Assembly: GCA_016745215.1 (NCBI GenBank)
Contig: CP050890.1
Span: 3,224,001-3,288,000, forward strand
DNA length: 64,000 nt
Direction of reading: 5' to 3'
Source: Thiohalocapsa sp. PB-PSB1
GTDB taxonomy: Bacteria > Pseudomonadota > Gammaproteobacteria > Chromatiales > Chromatiaceae
Shown: positions 1-12,332 of the stretch, one piece after another
Position numbering within the stretch: position 1 is the first letter of the stretch
Layout of the letters: each line of letters starts with the position of its first letter
Translations under genes and position numbers: made by a program
Notes under the pieces: model-generated
Told to the model about the DNA's origin: nothing
Seen by the model: the letters and a program-made list of their open reading frames with translations, nothing else
Database searches by the model: none

Positions 1-417
1 TCCGCGTTAAACAATTCTGAACAAGCCATCACCGATCCAGATTCTGGTCGAGATTCTGTCACAGCAGATCGATGCGGATGAGAACCTCCCTGATCGGCGG
101 TGTCTCTGTGTCTCTGTGGTGAAAATCTTGTGCCGCGTTAATTCTCGCAAACTTGCACAATCTCATTGCTCTGCATCACTTTGCATTTGGAAAAAACCGG
201 GCTGTGGATGATTCCTGTCACAATACGGGCTCGCTGCCTGCATCATCGAGGTCCAGCCTAGAGCTTCACGCAACTGGGAGCCAAATGCATTCGTTCGTAA
301 GCTGGTTTACTATCGGGCAAGCAATCGCCTAGCACGCCCCGAATCCTGCCATACTGCCTGGCATTCCGGTGCAAACGCGGCGTCATTCAACCGCAGCCGA
401 GCAGAGGCTATAAACCG
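1..417. other. Non-coding leader with a dispersed short repeat
   Basis: I see no convincing gene here. Positions 98-128 hold a purine/pyrimidine-biased repeat (TGTCTCTGTGTCTCTGTGG). It belongs to the same family as the CACCGCAGAGACGCAGAG copies near 9.9, 12.1, 24.4, 24.6, 57.8 and 58.0 kb. The remainder probably contains the promoter of the signalling pair that starts at 418, but I cannot pick out convincing -35/-10 boxes. Confidence 0.5.
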
Positions 418-1362
418 ATGCAAAACAAAAGCCTGGCACAGAGACGGCCGCATGTGCTGATCGTCGATGACGTGCCTAGCAACGTGCAAGTCCTGGCTGA
501 AGCCTTGAAACAAGATTACGAGGTCTATTTCGCTACGTCGGGGGAGCAAGCCATCGAGATGGCCATCAGTCAACGCATCGATCTGATGCTGCTGGATATC
601 ATGATGCCGGAGGTGGATGGCTTCGAGGTTTGTCGGCTGATGCAAATGGACGAGATGCTGCGTGAGATACCGGTCATTTTTGTTACCGCTAAGATCGAGA
701 TGGAAGATGAGGCCAAGGGCTTCGAGGTCGGCGGGGTGGACTACATCACCAAGCCGGTCAGACCAATGATCGTTCGTGCTCGCGTGCGAACGCACCTCGA
801 GCTGAAGGCCAGCCGTGACAAGCTGCGCGCCATGACGAGTCTGGATGGTCTGACCGGTCTTCCCAATCAGACCTGGTTCGACGGCATATTGGCACGCGAG
901 ATCGAGCGCCTGCGCCTCGAATGCAAACCACTGTCGTTGATGCTGATCGGCGTCGACTATTTTGAACAATTCAACCGCACCCAAGGCCATCTGGCAGGCG
1001 ACCGTGCATTGTGTCGGATCGGCACGGCACTGCTGGAGCAATCGGGTCAGTCCATGAATGTCGTTGCTCGCTATGAAGGCGATCAATTTGCGCTGCTGTG
1101 TCCTGATACCGATGCCGAACAAGCCAACGCGGTGGCCCGTGATCTGCTCATGTGCGTCATTGAGTTAGGTATCCCACGGGCAAGTGGTTCCGTTGCTCAC
1201 CTGACGGCAAGCATCGGCGGCGTCACGCTGGAAGCCGAGCCTGGAATTGGACGGTTTGCAACTCAAAAGATGGCTAAGGACGAGGCCCGCTCGCAGTTGC
1301 TCAAAGCGAAACAAAATGGGCACAACCAATTCTGGATAGAGCGTATCAGTGTCGGCGCTTGA
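418..1362 (+). CDS. Response regulator with degenerate GGDEF domain
   Basis: The protein has 314 residues. An N-terminal CheY-like receiver domain (about residues 12-130) has the acidic pair D17/D18, phospho-acceptor D60 in LLDIMMP and the KPV lysine loop. A GGDEF-family domain follows (about 140-308). The signature that should read GG[DE]EF reads EGDQF (residues 220-224). The upstream metal-binding Asp found in active diguanylate cyclases (L-x-D-V/I-D-x-F) is Gly178. Cyclase activity is therefore doubtful, and the domain may serve as a binding or partner module. The hybrid kinase gene follows after 3 bp, so the two are very likely co-transcribed and may form a phosphorelay. A purine-rich stretch (GCAGAGG) precedes the ATG. 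The domain assignment is firm; the loss of catalysis is inferred. Confidence 0.9.
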   Translation: MQNKSLAQRRPHVLIVDDVPSNVQVLAEALKQDYEVYFATSGEQAIEMAISQRIDLMLLDIMMPEVDGFEVCRLMQMDEMLREIPVIFVTAKIEMEDEAKGFEVGGVDYITKPVRPMIVRARVRTHLELKASRDKLRAMTSLDGLTGLPNQTWFDGILAREIERLRLECKPLSLMLIGVDYFEQFNRTQGHLAGDRALCRIGTALLEQSGQSMNVVARYEGDQFALLCPDTDAEQANAVARDLLMCVIELGIPRASGSVAHLTASIGGVTLEAEPGIGRFATQKMAKDEARSQLLKAKQNGHNQFWIERISVGA

Positions 1363-1365
1363 TGG

Positions 1366-4851
<3,486 letters not shown>

Positions 4852-4954
4852 TGCGCTTTAACGGGTTGCCAGGGCTCGCTCAATCGGTGGCCGTAAGGGA
4901 TCGTCAAATAATAACTGCACAATGCCCAGACGGCGCTATGGTGTAGCACCTTAG

Positions 4955-5573
4955 TAGCGGTTCATGAATAACCTATACCACGCTATCCAGACATCGGCGG
5001 AGTGCAATCGGGGTCGGGGCCACTATCGGAATCGGAATCGGAATCGAGAGAGAAAACGCCCTATGCCATTCGGTCATGAGAAACTCGACGTCTAGCGTGC
5101 GGCCATCGAGTCTGTCGGCTGGGCCATAGCGCGACTGCGAGCATGTGAAAGGACAGCGTAACGCGAAGGATCAACGCCTGTGCGCATCTTAGGCGCGCAT
5201 CGTAGGTGCGCATCGTAGGCCATCGCGCTGAACATTGCCGAGGGTAACGGCAAAGCGACGAGCGGGGATCGACGCCGGTCGTTTGAAAGCGCACGAGGCT
5301 CGGCGCTGGAGTGCGCTGCGATTGAGGACGTGCTCGCTGGTGTGCGATGCGTTGTCCGCAGACGACAACAGCAAGCAAAAGGCACTGCTCGATCGTCTTG
5401 TGGCCATGCTCACGACGCTCGGACAGCGTGGCTAGGCGGTCAGCGAGGAGCTTGGCGGATAGCGGGTTGGGCAGTTCGATACCGACGCCGATACCGACGC
5501 CGATAGCGGTAGCGAATGAGTCGGCAGGCGACACCCAAGCCAAAAACCTGTTTAGCTTGTTTCTGCACCATCA
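4955..5573 (+). mobile_element. 619-bp non-autonomous element, copy A
   Basis: This block is nearly identical to 24703-25322. The homology begins at TAGCGGTTCATGAATAACC and ends at GCACCATCA. Copy A is flanked by the direct repeat CTTAG (4950-4954 and 5574-5578) and copy B by CTTGG, which fits a 5-bp target duplication. The ends are only weakly inverted (11 of 19 positions). The inside carries hexamer arrays (GGAATC-type at 5025-5046; GATACC/GACGCC-type at 5479-5510) on either side of a dead four-helix-bundle gene. No transposase is encoded, so it must be moved in trans. Confidence 0.75.
5063..5435 (+). pseudogene. Four-helix bundle protein (23S rRNA-IVP/S23 family), broken
   Basis: The start MPFGHEKLDV is followed by an in-frame stop. 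Later segments in shifted frames read ALNIAEGNGKATSGDRRRSF, GSALECAA and CDALSADDNSKQKALLDRL. These are diagnostic of the four-helix bundle family originally described from intervening sequences in 23S rRNA genes. The piece between the first helix and ALNIAEG is scrambled. At least one stop and two frame changes make it non-functional. It sits inside the mobile block. Confidence 0.75.
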
Positions 5574-5578
5574 CTTAG

Positions 5579-6231
5579 GGCGGGAAAGCGACGCACATCC
5601 GGCCGATGCCGCTGCAGTGCGGTTTGCCAGAGCCGAGGGCGAGATCCGTTGCCGCCAGCGCCGTCCACAGCGATCAGGATTCCCCGCGCGCGCATATTGA
5701 ATTCGTGGACGCGGACCTCTTCGGGTTGTCTTCCAAGCATCTGCATCTCCGCGCGACGATCTGTTGCGGCTTACGCAGCGACGCAACGGGAAGCAAGAAC
5801 AAGGCGGGTTGGTCTGTTCAGCCGCTACAGCGGCCAATGCCAATGTCTGTTGAATATTGTTGCACCCAGCCGTCTTTCTCTTCTCTTCTTTGCACCTTCG
5901 AGTCTCTACGCGAGCCTTGTTCTTTTCTTCCTCGAGCCCCTGCGCGAGCCTCCTCGGGCTAGCTCAGGCGAACCCTCGGCCCTGACACCGAGAAAACTGC
6001 TGTTTCGGACCCTTCGATCTGCATCAGTTCCCGCTTCCCAACTCGGATTGCTCGCCGAGACAGGCGGATCATCTCGGAGACCAGCGCGATGCCCCTCGCC
6101 CAGGTGCCTCGGCTTCCGCCGAAGCAACAAGCCTGCACAGGCGCTTATCCAGGGCCGGCACCAGCTATTCAAATCGCTTCTTGATTGCAATCTCATCGAC
6201 CATGCCTCTATCACAGCGGAGCACGCATAAT
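5579..6231. other. No recognisable gene
   Basis: Long open frames exist on both strands, but their composition looks like shadow coding and none resembles a known protein. The stretch around 5870-5960 has pyrimidine-rich runs (CTCTTCTCTTCTTTGCACC, GTCTCTACGCGAG) like the degenerate halves of the CACCGCAGAGACGCAG repeat family. I see nothing else. Confidence 0.4.
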
Positions 6232-6362
6232 CTGAAGTTTCCTGATTCTGGGGTGGGTGGCGGGCCAGGTAGAGGCATGATTATTTGGGTTAGCTTAAGT
6301 CTGCGCGAACCAGCGTCAATAGACCACCCTCCTTGCGATTTTCAGAAATCAGGAAACTTCAG
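6232..6362. repeat. 131-bp miniature element with inverted ends
   Basis: The left end CTGAAGTTTCCTGATT (from 6232) is matched in inverse orientation by AATCAGGAAACTTCAG (to 6362). The arms flank about 100 bp with no ORF. This could be a small MITE or the two ends of a collapsed IS. It lies just upstream of an IS1634-type transposase remnant. No clear target duplication was found. Confidence 0.55.
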
Positions 6363-6389
6363 CTCATAACCTACATTCCGCGCGAGCCC

Positions 6390-6940
6390 TGTCGCGACTT
6401 CGCAATTAAGGAAGAGTACCAGTTCAGGAACTGGCACAACATCCGAGAGCGAGGCCAGCGATGCCATCGGGTACGAGATCAAGTCGGTGGAAATTTGCCT
6501 GCAGTGGAGGTGCTGCGCACCGACGGGAAACAGCCATCTCTGGAAAAACGCTTCAGCAGCAAAGAATCCGTGCTCAAAGTCACACCGATGTTTCTGAAGA
6601 CTCCGCAACCTGTTGGGGCCATGCTGTGCCTGTATGGCATCGCGCTGATGTTGGTCAGTCTGATCGAACGTCGTATCCGTTTGCAGATGCAAGAACAGCA
6701 AGTCGAACGCCTCCCTCCTGCGGCCGGCCGGGATGCAAACGAAGAAACCGACCTGGCGCACCATCATGGACTCGTTTCATGGCGTCCATCTGGCGACCAT
6801 CGAACGCTCCGGCAAGGTGGTGCAAACTAGGCTTAAAGGACTGAGCGACTTGCGCAAGCAAGTCTTGGAGCTACTGCAAGTTTCGATCACGACCTATGCC
6901 GACCTGGGTGATAAATGGTGGCGGTTCGCGCTCGAGTAAA
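6390..6940 (+). pseudogene. IS1634-type transposase, 3' remnant
   Basis: The reading SLEKRFSSKESVLKVTPMFLK followed by GAMLCLYGIALMLVSLIERR is the C-terminal helical region of IS1634/IS4-like transposases (consensus LEKRF..LKSxLxVxPxFLKxPxRIxA). A frameshift near 6720 moves the continuation to another frame, which ends LSDLRKQVLELLQV. The N-terminal DDE core is absent. The intact element at 50756-52426 belongs to the same broad family but is not the same sequence. Confidence 0.65.
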
Positions 6941-7030
6941 ATTGCTGGGTCGTAGAAAAATGGGTCGATAATATTTCGAAAATGGTTTCACTGAGCGCGC
7001 GGAATGTGAGTCGTAATGAGAGCCTTATTC

Positions 7031-8029
7031 TTAGCGGTTCCTGAGTGCACTGATTTGTACCCGAGCACCGCAGGATTGAACGCTCTCCCTGTTTGGCAAG
7101 TCAGGGCCGACTTGGCCGAGGGCGCTCAGCGAAAATGCGCTGGCGAGGCGGGCCCTGGCGGCTAGGTCCAGTCCGCATACTGTACCCGTGACGATGCCTG
7201 CCACCATGGCATCACCGGCACCCACGGTACTTTTGGCATTGATGCGAGGCGGCACAGCAACCACGGTGGTGTCCCCTTCCATGAACAGCGCTCCATCGGC
7301 TCCCATGGAAACGACGACCAGTTCTACGCCTGCAGCGACCAATGATCGAGCGGCAGCCTTGATATCGGTTTGGTCATTTAAAGGTCGGCCAACCAATTCG
7401 CTCAACTCATGAATATTCGGTTTTACGATATTTGGACCGGCGCTGATGGCTTCAGAAAAAGGCACGCCGCTGGTGTCGAGCACCACCTTTTTCCCATGTT
7501 CCTTTAGTTGTCTGATGAGATCCGCGTAAATCCGATTTGGCACACTGCTCGGCACGCTGCCGGACAGTATGAACCAGTCGGTATTCCATGCATTGTGTTG
7601 GTCGTCTTGCTGGTGAGTGTTCCGGCACAGATCGCTGATGGTTTCATTCAGGCGCAGCAGGTCATAATGACTTGTTGAGAGTCCAGGAAAATTAATATCG
7701 GTTACTTTATCCTGCGCTTTGTCAACAATCTTGATATTCACCCGATTACGTCCGGGCAGCCGCACAAAACGATCTTCAATCTGTTTACGTCTGAATAACT
7801 CGTCGAAAGGCTCGCTATTGGCAGTCCCGAGTAGTCCAGTGACAATGACTTTCTGGCCGAAGTCGGCGAGGAAAGAGGCGACATTGATTCCCTTGCCGCC
7901 GGCATTAGATTGCTGCCGCTCGACCAGATTGACTCGTCCTACCGTGAATTCCGGCACCCAGACGGTTTGATCGACAGCTGGATTTAAGCTGAGTGTGACA
8001 ATATGCTGAAAGGTTGGGGTGATGATCAC
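7031..8029 (-). CDS. fruK: 1-phosphofructokinase (PfkB family)
   Basis: This 332-residue protein is a ribokinase-fold sugar kinase of the FruK/LacC group. It would phosphorylate a sugar phosphate (fructose-1-P to fructose-1,6-bisP, or tagatose-6-P) with ATP in the cytoplasm. The N-terminal TLSLNPAVDQTVW and AGGKGINVA motifs are the substrate-binding signature. KPNIHELSELVGRP and the anion-hole motif TVGAGDAMVAG with catalytic base D273 are present. The GTG at 8029 starts the protein just before the conserved N-terminal strand. No fruA/fruB PTS gene is adjacent, so substrate choice is not proven. A small Cys-rich gene lies 29 bp upstream on the same strand and is probably co-transcribed. Confidence 0.88.
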   Translation of the reverse strand: MIITPTFQHIVTLSLNPAVDQTVWVPEFTVGRVNLVERQQSNAGGKGINVASFLADFGQKVIVTGLLGTANSEPFDELFRRKQIEDRFVRLPGRNRVNIKIVDKAQDKVTDINFPGLSTSHYDLLRLNETISDLCRNTHQQDDQHNAWNTDWFILSGSVPSSVPNRIYADLIRQLKEHGKKVVLDTSGVPFSEAISAGPNIVKPNIHELSELVGRPLNDQTDIKAAARSLVAAGVELVVVSMGADGALFMEGDTTVVAVPPRINAKSTVGAGDAMVAGIVTGTVCGLDLAARARLASAFSLSALGQVGPDLPNRESVQSCGARVQISALRNR

Positions 8030-8058
8030 TTACAGAAGGTGAATTGTTATATCGCTGG

Positions 8059-8202
8059 CTATTTGGTGTCAGATACTTTTTCGGGTTCCGGCTTCGTTTC
8101 CGCTGGTTTTTCATAATCTCCAAGCACACTCTTCAGTGGGCACAGGGTAACTGCCGGGCATTTATTGCAACTGGCTGCTAAGGCGATTGGACATAGAGTC
8201 AT
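8059..8202 (-). CDS. Small Cys-rich protein upstream of fruK
   Basis: This predicted 47-residue protein starts MTLCPIALAASCNKCPAVTL and ends with a Glu/Lys/Pro-rich tail (PAETKPEPEKVSD). Four cysteines in the pattern C-x8-C-x2-C-x6-C could bind a metal or Fe-S cluster. I chose the internal ATG at 8202 because everything upstream in the longer frame (to 8337) lacks the character of a conserved protein. It ends 29 bp before fruK on the same strand. I have a vague memory of similar short CPxxxAxxCxxCPAxxxCPLK proteins in sulfur- and methane-oxidising bacteria but cannot name the family. Function unknown. Confidence 0.55.
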   Translation of the reverse strand: MTLCPIALAASCNKCPAVTLCPLKSVLGDYEKPAETKPEPEKVSDTK

Positions 8203-8528
8203 TTGATTTCTCGCTATCTGAAGTTGATTTCTGAAGCCACCGTCAGTGAAAGCATTCATCTGAGGAGTTGGTGTGAGATCTGGGCTTGAAATACCTAACT
8301 TCAAGGCAGTGCCGTAGACTGCTCTGATACCAAGCACTTTCGCTGAAGCAGAGAACGGTCTTCGTGTCTACACACATGTTGACACATAGGCCTACCATCG
8401 AGGGTTCCAGCGCCGTGCGTGCGATCGATGCCTATCGGCCTTGTTCATAACTCCGACCAACTGACGAGCGGGTGCGTGGGGCTTTTTCGTAATACGTTGG
8501 TTTTAAAGTTAAAATAATAGGGCGTTCG
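8203..8528. other. Intergenic stretch without a gene
   Basis: This is the probable upstream region of the small Cys-rich gene and fruK (minus strand), followed by sequence leading into the inverted-repeat element at 8540. I see no ORF worth reporting. Confidence 0.4.
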
Positions 8529-8539
8529 AGGCTAGCCCT

Positions 8540-8819
<280 letters not shown>

Positions 8820-8935
8820 AGGCTAGCCCTAAGTCTTGGTCGAGCTTATGAACAAGGCCATGACTATCAACTACCAGCGCAAATTGCCAGGACATCGTGT
8901 ACGATACTGATTTTCTGTATGAAGGCCAGATTAAT

Positions 8936-9397
8936 ATGAATAGCAATTCCGATTCTGAAGTTCAGACGACAACGCGAGCCATTGGCGAACGCCTGCGCGC
9001 CGCGCGTCGAGCGCGCGGACTGAGCCTTTCGCAACTGGCGGCGCTGACGGATGGTGCCTTGTCCAAGTCGCGTATCAGTAACTACGAGCAGGGATTGCGG
9101 CGCTTGCCGGTGGAAGTTGCTCGGACCTTGGCAAATGCACTTGGTACGATTTCCGCCGTTGAATTATTGTTTTTGGAAAACGACTGTCCGAACCTACAGC
9201 CAGATGAACAGCAGTTACTGCAGTTGCTGCGTTCTTCCGCCCCTGAGACCCGCGAACGTATCCTAAAGGCGGCGATACTGGCTGCTGCCCAATCCCCAAT
9301 CCAACCCCCAGCCGAATCGCCGGATCAGCCCGCAGCTCAGTCCTCAGCCCAACCGCCGAGTGACTCCTCGGTAGAATCTCCGGATCAATCCGAGTAA
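8936..9397 (+). CDS. XRE-family helix-turn-helix regulator
   Basis: The protein has 153 residues from the ATG at 8936 (an upstream ATG at 8897 would add 13 residues without a clear ribosome site). The N-terminal HTH_3/XRE domain (about residues 15-75) reads GERLRAARRARGLSLSQLAA then SRISNYEQGLRRLP, a typical Cro/CI-type recognition helix and scaffold. The middle, with ERILKAAILAAA, is helical. The tail (about 120-153) is a low-complexity Gln/Pro/Ser/Ala run and looks disordered. There is no peptidase domain. It stands alone between repeat elements, so its targets cannot be guessed from context. Autoregulation is common in this family but is not shown here. Confidence 0.8.
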   Translation: MNSNSDSEVQTTTRAIGERLRAARRARGLSLSQLAALTDGALSKSRISNYEQGLRRLPVEVARTLANALGTISAVELLFLENDCPNLQPDEQQLLQLLRSSAPETRERILKAAILAAAQSPIQPPAESPDQPAAQSSAQPPSDSSVESPDQSE

Positions 9398-10190
9398 CTG
9401 AACCAAGAAACGCGCCGCTTGCGATATTCGCTGATGCGTCATCTGCTGTTCGATAACGCGAGACTGTGCCAGCGCTTCTGAAGATGCCGGCAGCAGCGCA
9501 GATGGAACTGCTGGCGGTGAACATCTCCATGGTCTTTATCGGGGATCTTTATTGGTAGCGGATGAACCCGGTAGCTAAATGCTCGCGCAGCTCGGATCAG
9601 CCGCGCTACTGGCCCATGCACGCGTTAATTTTGTTGGCATCACCCAGCGAGCGCAGCGCGCCCGCCCAAATTGACACCAAAGCTACTGATTTAAGACTTA
9701 CTGTTCAAGCGCTTGTGTTCAGGCCCATGTATTCAAGTAGGATCCAGCACATCCGAAGAGCCAACACATCAGCGTATTCGTAAAACGAATGGGGTGCAAC
9801 CAGCCCAGCGCGACCTGGTCGGAATCGAGACCGAAAAGACATGGCATCAGGGCACAAGAAATTCGACGTCTACTGGGTGCTGCCCTCGAAGAATGGAACT
9901 ATTCACCGCAGAGATAGAGTGTGCAGAAGGGCCAAGGCGAATGCATCCTTCTTCTCTGCATCTCTGCGGTGGTTCAAACTTTATTCTGGGTGAAGAGGCG
10001 AACATTCTACGAAGGCAGCATCCGAGCAGCATGAACAGCGCTGTTGGTAAGGTAGTGCCTGAACGAAAACTCAGTTTATTTCGCCAAATCCGCATTGGCC
10101 GGGTTGCCGCCAATACCGTTTTTCATTGATTCGGAGACGATGAACAAAGGATGCATCGAGTGGATGAGAGCAATTCTCATCCGCGCCGTT
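9398..10190. repeat. Repeat-filled intergenic region with four-helix-bundle remnant
   Basis: There is no intact gene. At 9841 a frame opens MASGHKKFDVYW, the N-terminus of the four-helix bundle family. It breaks off into LPSKN and the CACCGCAGAGA repeat (about 9902), whose inverse arm TCTCTGCATCTCTGCGGTG lies near 9953-9972. A reversed copy of the repeat GGTTGCACCC/CCCAGCGCTAC sits near 9795. The region is an accumulation of small dispersed repeats. Confidence 0.5.
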
Positions 10191-11048
10191 TTTTGGACGG
10201 ACCAACCCCTCGGCCGGGGTTGGGCATATCAACCGTTGGGGTCGGTGGGGAAGTGCACATCGGTCTCGACCACGAAGGAGTCAGCGCGCACGGCGAGCAG
10301 ATCCTCGGGGCTGTGTGACCAGCACATGGCCGGCATCGACTACGACCTGATTGATCCGATCGAGGAGCTCCGGGGTAGGCTGTCGAAATCTGCAGTCTCA
10401 CGAAAACAAGCGCTTCCCGGTTTATGGATGCTTAGTCGGTGTAGGGATCGGTGTCAAGGTCGGAATGAGGGATTGGTATCGAGCTGGCTGCTTTGATCGA
10501 TGAGCGGATTCGATTCCGATTCCGATTCCGATAGCGACCCCGACACCGATTAGGCTTCCCCAGTGCGTTCGATGAAGCAATCCAAGACCCGGAATCGGTT
10601 TGGCATCAAAACTCAGGACATTTCGATAGCCTAGCTCCAGGGTGAACAGGCGCAGGTTGCCCTCGAGCGTCTGTACATTCCAGCGCTTCTCCTCGCTCCA
10701 GTCGCTGTACCCGAGCATCTGGCGCACCGTGCGATGCTGGTTGGCCAGTTCCTCAATGCGGTCGTAGTCGGCATTCAGCCCCGGGCGCAACGTCCCGAGC
10801 ACCAGCATCTGCCACTGCGTCATGTCCGGACGCCCGGTCTCGGTACTCACTGGACCCTCGCCGTCGGCGCGCATCGCCACGACTTCGGCGAGGATCGCGA
10901 ACGCCGGCTCGCGCACCTCGGGCGTGAGGTAGATGTACTGCAGCCCGCGCAGCAAGCGCGGGATGTCGTCGCGCGATTTGTGATCGATCTCGATCGCGCC
11001 GATGTCTTGCTCGCCGAGTTGCAATTGTTGGTTAATGAGCTCGCGCAT
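10190..11048 (-). pseudogene. ISNCY-type transposase, 5' remnant interrupted by mini-element
   Basis: From the ATG at 11048 the frame reads MRELINQQLQLGEQDIGAIE, SRDDIPRLLRGLQ, then TGRPDMTQWQMLVLGTLRPG. This is the N-terminal half of an ISNCY-family transposase. It runs to LRLFTLEL, where the 256-bp inverted-repeat element is inserted. Beyond the insertion the gene resumes as PELLDRINQVVVDAGH and, after a frame change, SFVVETDVHFPTDPN. The rest of the DDE domain is missing. It is clearly dead. Confidence 0.8.
10377..10632. mobile_element. Inverted-repeat mini-element, copy 2 (256 bp)
   Basis: This has the same ends as copy 1 (AGGCTGTCGAAAT at 10377-10389; ATTTCGATAGCCT at 10620-10632, one mismatch in the inverse). 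The flanks AGCTCCGGGGT (10366-10376) and AGCTCCAGGGT (10633-10643) form an 11-bp duplication with one change. The length difference from copy 1 comes mainly from shorter hexamer arrays. It lies inside the ISNCY transposase remnant, so removing it plus one duplication joins FTPELLDRINQ. Confidence 0.85.
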
Positions 11049-11197
11049 GGGGGACTCGAATGACGAAGTTGATCGAGGTTCATTCAGATTCAATTCGAGA
11101 TTGCGTGCAAACCTCATCGCATTGAGGAGGAACCAATGGCTTAGTGCATAATCCATCCCCAATGATTTTTGGTTCCGTGCGGTCTTCGAACATGGGG

Positions 11198-11773
11198 CTA
11201 TACCGACGGCGATTCACCGAACAAGTCTCGATAGGCGGCAGCGAATCGCCCTAGGTGGGGAAAACCGCAGGTCGTGGCGATCGCGGTGACCGAATTTGTC
11301 TTGGCGAACCCTGGAGAAGCCTTCGCCGGGCCAGTGCGAGTCGAAGCATGGTCAGGTACTGCTTAGGGGGAACGTTGTAGGTGGCAACAAAGGCACGCTG
11401 GAGCGTTTTCCAGCTGGCGCGGGTGATGCTGCACAGCGTCGCGATGCGCACAGGCTCTGAAATGTTGGCTTCCATGTATGCGCTGACTAGACGCGCCAGG
11501 CGCATGTAACTCGCGCGATCTTCCGTGCGGTGACTTGGCTTGCGCCGGTTTGTCGCCATCCTCTCACAGAACATCGCGAGAATGCCCTCCAGCAGGGAAG
11601 TGGCAAGCGCGGCCTTATTCAGGACATCCGGACTTTGGCGTTCGATCTGGTGCAATACCCTGACGACTTGGAGCAAGCCCTGTTGCAGGCGTACGCTGGC
11701 CGTGTCGCTGGCAGTCAATATCGATTCACATCGTTCTGGCAGAATGAAATTTGATTCATATTCTTTGAAGGTA
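11198..11773 (-). pseudogene. AraC-family regulator, truncated and frameshifted
   Basis: The frame reads GATFKEYESNFILPERCESI, then SLLEGILAMF, and a C-terminal AraC-type double HTH (RIATLCSITRASWKTLQRAF, VPPKQYLTMLRLALARRRLL). Near 11315 the frame shifts. The proper end (ASPGFAKTNSVTAIATTCGF, FAAAYRDLFGESPSV, stop at 11198) is in another frame. The N-terminal sensing half is missing, cut by the repeat block that starts at 11776. Confidence 0.75.
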
Positions 11774-11775
11774 GC

Positions 11776-11834
11776 GCCCAGTCAACATCCGCCCAGTCAA
11801 CATCCGCCCAGTCAACATCCACCCAGTCAACATC
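11776..11834. repeat. 15-bp tandem repeat
   Basis: There are almost four copies of GCCCAGTCAACATCC. On the minus strand they encode Asp-Val-Asp-Trp-Ala units inserted into a four-helix-bundle N-terminus (MTSGREKPDVDW). They are not separated by spacers, so this is not a CRISPR. Confidence 0.9.
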
Positions 11835-12332
11835 AGGTTTCTCACGCCCTGATGTCATGTCTTTATCGATCCCGATCCCGATCCTGATCCCAATCCCAAT
11901 CAAGTAGCGCTGGGCGGGTTGCACCCTGGGGTGTCTTCGGTTAATTTGTCCAGAAGACAGTGGCCTACAGCCTTTCTCCCAGGAAAGGCGCGGTGCTCGC
12001 GTCCGCTCCGCTGGCATCATTTGCCGGGTCGCCCGCAAGTGGGCTCCTACACCGACCGTCTCCCATGGCTCATAAGGGTCCGCTTGCGGGCGAGCCGCCT
12101 CCGCGCACTCTGCGTCTCTGCGGTGAATCCTTACTTTATCGATCTCGATCCCGATCAAGTAGCGCTGGGCGAGTTGCAGCCCGCGTCAGTCGTTAGAAAG
12201 ACACAGCGAGGGCTGTATTTTGGTGACAAGCACCACGATCATTATTGAACGCAGACGGGGAAAGAAGCTGGGCCTAAGGGAGTGCCCTGTATGCAGAATG
12301 CTATAAACAGAATGCTTTAAACAACCGGCTTT
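11835..12332. repeat. Dispersed repeat cluster without a gene
   Basis: Holds a hexamer-like tract (CGATCCCGATCCCGATCC, about 11868-11895), two copies of a GTAGCGCTGGGCGGGTTGCA repeat (about 11906 and 12159), and a CACCGCAGAGACGCAGAG-type copy in inverse orientation (about 12105-12125). The same modules recur near 24.05 and 24.6 kb. No ORF looks real. Confidence 0.55.

Noticed and set aside
5063..5435. Diversity-generating retroelement accessory protein (Avd is a related four-helix bundle)
   Set aside because: No reverse transcriptase, template repeat or variable repeat is visible, and the gene is broken.
11776..11834. Possible CRISPR-like array
   Set aside because: The units are 15 bp head-to-tail with no spacers, and no cas gene is in the window; it is a simple tandem repeat.
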